A stretch of DNA of 64,000 nt from Nocardia arthritidis (lineage in GTDB: Bacteria > Actinomycetota > Actinomycetes > Mycobacteriales > Mycobacteriaceae), in NCBI RefSeq assembly GCF_011801145.1, contig NZ_CP046172.1:3658001-3722000 (forward strand). The letters are read 5' to 3'. A program made the translations under genes and the position numbers. The notes beneath the pieces are model-generated. The model saw only the letters and a program-made list of their open reading frames with translations, searched no databases and was not told the DNA's origin. This document shows, one piece after another, positions 61,001-64,000 of this stretch (position 1 is the first letter of the stretch; each line of letters starts with the position of its first letter).

Positions 61001-63550
61001 GATGGGCTCGCGCAGGGACTTCTCGGGCACCGGCTCGCGCAGCCATTCGCGCAGCAGCGCGGCGAGCAGCGTGGCATGCGCCGACGCGCGCTGCTGCGCC
61101 AGGAAGATGCGGAACACCGCGGCCTCCAGCTCCGGCGAGCGCGGCAATTCGGTGACGCCGTAACGGCGCAGCGCGTTCCCGAGTTTCGTCTGGAACGATT
61201 CGGGCAGCCCGGCCCGGTCGACATCGAGGCTCTGCAGGTAGACGTGGAAATATTCGCGGGCGCTGTGGATGTGGCCGCCGACGTGTTCGTCCGCGGGCCG
61301 GTTGTGGCTCAGCTCGGCGAGGTCGGTGAAGATGTCGATGAGCTCGAGCTCCTCGGCGAGCGTCCGCTCGCCGTTCGCGCCGAGCACCCGGCGCGCGCCG
61401 ACATAGTCGTCGAGCACCCGGCGTTCGTCGTGCGGGTCGACGTCGAAGCCGAGCAGCAGGCTGCGCAGATCCTCCTGACCCTGCCGGGCCCGCTGCGCGG
61501 CGGGTACGGAATCGGGGCCCGCGGGCAGATCCAGCTCGACCGGCGCGGCGGTCGCCTGGTCTTCCTCGTCGTCGGTGGCGAGCGGTTCCAGGCGCAGCAG
61601 CGGCGCGCCGGTCTCGACCTGGGTGCCGACCGATACGTGGGATTCCTTGAGGCGCGCGGCGAACGGCGCACGCAGCACCGTCTCCATCTTCATGCTCTCC
61701 AGGACGAGCACGGGCGCACCGGCCTCGACCTCGGCGCCGACCGCCAGGGGAGTGGCGACGACGAGGGCGGGCGCGGGCGCGCGGACGACACCGCCGTCGT
61801 CCCGGTTGACCCGGTGCGTCACACCGTCGACCTCGACCAGGTGGGTGGGGCCGAAGGTGCTGGTGAGCAACCGGTACCGGGTGCCGTTGACGATGATCTG
61901 CCCGGTGTTGCGGTCGAAGCGGTTCAATTCGATATCGGCCGTGCGGATTTCGCCGCCCGCCTCGATGACGACCCGGAACCGGTTCGCGCCGACTCTGGCG
62001 ACCCGCACGCGATAGCCGACGCCGCGCAGCTGCAGATCCAGCGGCCTGCCGCTGTCGTGCTGCACCTGCGGGCGGCCACCGAACGCGGTGGTCAGCAGCC
62101 GCTGCTGTTCCGCGCGCTCGGCCTCCTCATATGTTTCGATGGCCGCGGCGGCGAGGGCGACGGCGGTGTGCCGATGCGATATCAGCCTGCCCGCGGCGCG
62201 GGCGCGGTCGATCCAGCCGGTGTCGGCGGTGGCGTCGATGATCTCGGGCTGGTCGAGCAGGTCGAGGACGAAACTCTTGTTCGTGACGCCGCCCTCGATG
62301 ACGACCGTCGTCTGGTTCATGGCCTGGCGCAGCCTGCTCAGGGCCTCGGTCCGGTCGCGGCCGTGCGCGATGATCTTCGCGATCATGGAGTCGAAATCGG
62401 CCGGGATGGTGTCACCCTCGCCGACACCGGTGTCGACGCGGATACCGGGCCCCGCGGGCATGACCAGCCGGGCGATCCGGCCGGGCGCGGGCGCGAAATC
62501 GCGGTCCGGATCCTCGGCGTTGAGCCTGGCCTCGACGGCGTGCCCGCGCTCGACGGGCGGCTCGCCCTGCAGACGGTTGCCGGACGCCACCCACAGCTGG
62601 GCCTTGACCAGGTCGAATCCGGTGGTGGACTCGGTGATCGGATGTTCGACCTGCAGGCGGGTATTGACCTCGAGGAAGGCGAACTGCCGCTCACCCGGGT
62701 GGTAGAGGAATTCCACCGTCGCCGCGCCGCGGTAGCCGACCGCGAGCGCGAGCCGTTCCGCGGACGCCTTCAGCTCGGCCGCCTGTTCGGCGCTGAGCAC
62801 CGGCGAGGCCGACTCCTCGATGATCTTCTGGTTGCGCCGCTGCACCGAGCAGTCCCGGACGCCGAGCGCCCACGCGGTTTCCTGGCCGTCGGCGATCACC
62901 TGCACCTCGACGTGCCGCGCGCCGGTGACGAGGCGTTCCAGGAATACGACGCCGCTGCCGAAGGCCCGCGCGGCCTCCTGGCTGGTGCGTTCGTACGCGT
63001 CGATCAGCTCGGCCTCGCTGGTGATCACCCGGATGCCGCGACCGCCGCCGCCCGCGGTCGCCTTCAGCATCAACGGATAACCGATCTCGGCCGCGGCCGC
63101 CTTTGCGGCGTCGAGGGTTTCGACCGCGCCCCGGCTCCACGGGGCGACCGGCACGCCGACCTCCTCGGCGATCAGTTTGGCGCCGATCTTGTCGCCGAGT
63201 TTGCGCATGGCCTCGGCGCTGGGTCCGACGAAGGTGACGCCGGTTTCGGCGCACAGCTCCGCGAACGCCGGATCTTCGGCGACGAAACCCCAACCGACCC
63301 ATGCGGCGTCGCATTTCGTCTCGACCAGCGCGCGGCGCAGCGCGTTCAGGTCGAGATAGGGGCGCGCGGACGCGGGGCCGAGGTTGTAGGCGATATCAGC
63401 CTGGCGCACGAATGCGGCCGTGCTGTCCACGTCGGTGTATAAAGCGACGGTTTCGATCGGGGTCGCGGTCTCGGCGGCGAGTTCCCGCACCGCGCGGATG
63501 AGCCGCATCGCGGACTCTCCCCGGTTGACGATTCCGATACGTTCGAACAC
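58073..63550 (-). CDS. fused acyl-CoA carboxylase (biotin carboxylase, BCCP and carboxyltransferase in one chain)
   Basis: A 1825-residue enzyme that combines the whole carboxylase. The N-terminal biotin carboxylase (IGIVNRGESAMRLIRAV; ATP-grasp KATAGGGGRGIRVI at ~162-176; EVNTRLQVEHPITE) is followed by the BCCP with biotinyl Lys621 in LESMKMETVL. A long central region without recognised motif comes next, then the carboxyltransferase beta and alpha halves (GGYERVMGPNGQAQYW at ~1463-1478; VLANLSGFDGSPESL). The layout recalls eukaryotic acetyl-CoA carboxylase. GTG 63550 has AAGGA about 7 nt upstream and starts the conserved fold. It acts on acetyl- or a related acyl-CoA. Confidence 0.9.
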   Translation of the reverse strand: MFERIGIVNRGESAMRLIRAVRELAAETATPIETVALYTDVDSTAAFVRQADIAYNLGPASARPYLDLNALRRALVETKCDAAWVGWGFVAEDPAFAELCAETGVTFVGPSAEAMRKLGDKIGAKLIAEEVGVPVAPWSRGAVETLDAAKAAAAEIGYPLMLKATAGGGGRGIRVITSEAELIDAYERTSQEAARAFGSGVVFLERLVTGARHVEVQVIADGQETAWALGVRDCSVQRRNQKIIEESASPVLSAEQAAELKASAERLALAVGYRGAATVEFLYHPGERQFAFLEVNTRLQVEHPITESTTGFDLVKAQLWVASGNRLQGEPPVERGHAVEARLNAEDPDRDFAPAPGRIARLVMPAGPGIRVDTGVGEGDTIPADFDSMIAKIIAHGRDRTEALSRLRQAMNQTTVVIEGGVTNKSFVLDLLDQPEIIDATADTGWIDRARAAGRLISHRHTAVALAAAAIETYEEAERAEQQRLLTTAFGGRPQVQHDSGRPLDLQLRGVGYRVRVARVGANRFRVVIEAGGEIRTADIELNRFDRNTGQIIVNGTRYRLLTSTFGPTHLVEVDGVTHRVNRDDGGVVRAPAPALVVATPLAVGAEVEAGAPVLVLESMKMETVLRAPFAARLKESHVSVGTQVETGAPLLRLEPLATDDEEDQATAAPVELDLPAGPDSVPAAQRARQGQEDLRSLLLGFDVDPHDERRVLDDYVGARRVLGANGERTLAEELELIDIFTDLAELSHNRPADEHVGGHIHSAREYFHVYLQSLDVDRAGLPESFQTKLGNALRRYGVTELPRSPELEAAVFRIFLAQQRASAHATLLAALLREWLREPVPEKSLREPIGLALARLVAATQVRFPVVADLARGVAYAWFGQPLLRRNRARVYTDVRRHLRHLDIQPDAADRAERIAEMVRSTEPLVRLLGQRLARPDLNSAVLLEVLTRRYYGNKGLTSLRASEISGCTFVIAERADSLVVSCAVGMAELGDALRALTDLITVEHPVVVDIYLRWEQQPEDFDAMAAALHEVVRSVPLPKQVGRVTIAVAGSKAAVMHHHFTFQPSDAGFAEDRLIRGLHPYIAQRMQMQRLSKFDLTRVSSSDDDEVYLFRAVAKDNPSDDRLIAFAQVRDLTELRDHDGQLVALPTAENTLATCLDSIRRAQSQRPTAKRFNTNRIVVYVWPPSEITRAEMDIIAARILPTAAGAGLEEIQFIARQRDRKTGELHKISVHFRFDPTGGTELVLGEPSAEEIEPLDDYRLKVLRASIRNTVYPYELTDLLGEFTEYDLDDKHALVPVDRPKGRNSAAIVAGVVTTATRRHPEGVSRVALLGDPTKSLGALSEPECRRIIAALDLAERLGVPLEWYALSSGARISMQSGTENMDWVAAALKRIVEFTQDGGEINIVVAGINVGAQPYWNAEATMLMHTKGILVMTPESAMVLTGKQALDFSGGVSAEDNFGIGGYERVMGPNGQAQYWAPNLTAARDILMSHYEHTYVAPGEQGPRRVTTTDPIDRDICDYPHLVADSDFTTVGEIFSATANPDRKKPFDIRTVMRALADQDHPVLERWAGMADAETAVVQDLHLGGIPVCALGIESRPVARRGFPPTDGPDTYTAGTLFPQSSKKAARAINAASGNRPLVVLANLSGFDGSPESLRKLQLEYGAEIGRAIVNFRGPIVFCVLSRYHGGAFVVFSKTLNPEMTVLAVEGAFASVLGGAPAAAVVFAADVAARTASDPRVRELEARAAAAAGADRAALTAELDELRASVRTEKLADVAAEFDRVHSIQRAVEVGSVDAVVRAAELRPRIIAAIEAKAADRAMTLV

Positions 63551-64000
63551 TCGAAGGTCCTTCTCTCCAAGGCACCGGCCTGGCCGACTGGATGGCTCGT
63601 TGCTCACAATTCCGCGTATGTTCCGTTGCCGCGCATCGCCTTTTGGTTCACGAGGCGGGACGGCGGATGCGGTGCCGCGAGGTGCGGCGGGCGGCGACCG
63701 TGTCGAGCGGGACGGCTGGTCGCACCATCACCAAGTGGTGAGCACTGTTCACCGGATGGAGGCTAAACCTCCACCCGATGCCCGTCAACCGGTGGGGAAG
63801 CTACTTCCGAGTTGGGTTTTTCCGGTGTCGCGGTGCCAGTTCAGGCGTGCGGCCGACTGCGCGAGTTCCATTGTCGGCGAAGGCTTTTGGCGTCGGGTTC
63901 GACCTACTGGCCGGTAACGAATCCTTCGCTCTCGACTCCCCGCCCGACAATGGATCTCGCTATGGTGCGATCGGAAACCGGTGATCCGCAGGCTTTTCAG
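63551..64000. other. upstream region of the carboxylase, palindromes, no gene seen
   Basis: The palindrome TCACCAAGTGGTGA lies at 63728-63741, and a further TCACC at 63749-63753 forms a spaced TGGTGA-N7-TCACC pair. A TGGAGG/CCTCCA hairpin (63757-63773) follows. Short frames here are not protein-like. The palindrome may be a TetR-type operator for the carboxylase, about 180 bp upstream of its start. Confidence 0.4.

Noticed and set aside
58196..63442. 856- and 865-codon plus-strand frames opposite the carboxylase
   Set aside because: Both are antisense shadows; the minus strand carries a complete carboxylase.

Overview
The window is high-GC actinobacterial DNA, most likely from Nocardia or a close relative in the Mycobacteriales. 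The evidence is the gene order uvrA, infC, rpmI, rplT, a SpoU-type methyltransferase, pheS, pheT, which matches the mycobacterial/nocardial chromosome. Other pointers are a four-gene conservon (cvnABCD), EspC-like and YbaB-like genes of the type VII secretion sphere, many TetR/IclR/WYL regulators, one giant fused acyl-CoA carboxylase, and TAnnnT -10 boxes 6-7 nt upstream of SD-less start codons. No rRNA, tRNA, CRISPR array, transposase or integrase was seen.

Layout. 1-9.7 kb is housekeeping: the uvrA 3' end, a hydrolase, a DUF1844 gene, infC with a non-canonical AUC start and a structured leader, rpmI, rplT, an rRNA methyltransferase, pheS, and pheT, which is broken by one frameshift. 9.8-15.4 kb holds secreted or membrane proteins and regulators: an octapeptide-repeat protein, a beta-lactamase-fold serine hydrolase, a CPBP protease, AraC, and IclR coupled to a luciferase-like oxidoreductase. 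15.4-18.7 kb holds a secreted SH3-like repeat protein and an operon-like set of YbaB-like, EspC-like and YWxG helical proteins, followed by a secreted pepsin-type aspartic protease. 18.8-22.1 kb holds small conserved genes. 22.1-26.6 kb is the conservon, with a perfect palindrome over its likely promoter. 26.6-31.3 kb holds an acetyltransferase, an AAA ATPase and ppc.

31.3-35.3 kb looks like an acquired island at the ppc 3' end. A diverged copy of the last 67 nt of ppc lies at 35227-35293. Between the two copies are a decayed DUF4254 gene and a second, AT-richer YbaB/EspC/YWxG module ending in a DUF3558 lipoprotein. 35.3-38.4 kb holds a zinc-ribbon gene pair and a Tat-exported penicillin-acylase-family enzyme.

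38.5-45.9 kb is a divergent catabolic cluster: RidA, IclR, KDG kinase / fold-III PLP enzyme, N-acyl-D-amino-acid deacylase, KDPG aldolase, GntP permease. Together these could take N-acetylglucosaminate or glucosaminate through KDG and KDPG to pyruvate and glyceraldehyde-3-phosphate. 45.9-47.6 kb is a TetR/FAD-monooxygenase pair sharing two operators on one DNA face. 47.7-53.1 kb is an uncharacterised three-gene unit (890-aa protein, 588-aa GxSxG hydrolase, WYL regulator). 53.4-58 kb holds an epoxide hydrolase, a repeat protein, a WYL regulator divergent from a PNPOx-fold protein, and a TetR. 58.1-63.55 kb is the 1825-aa fused acyl-CoA carboxylase. The last 450 nt hold palindromes but no recognisable gene.
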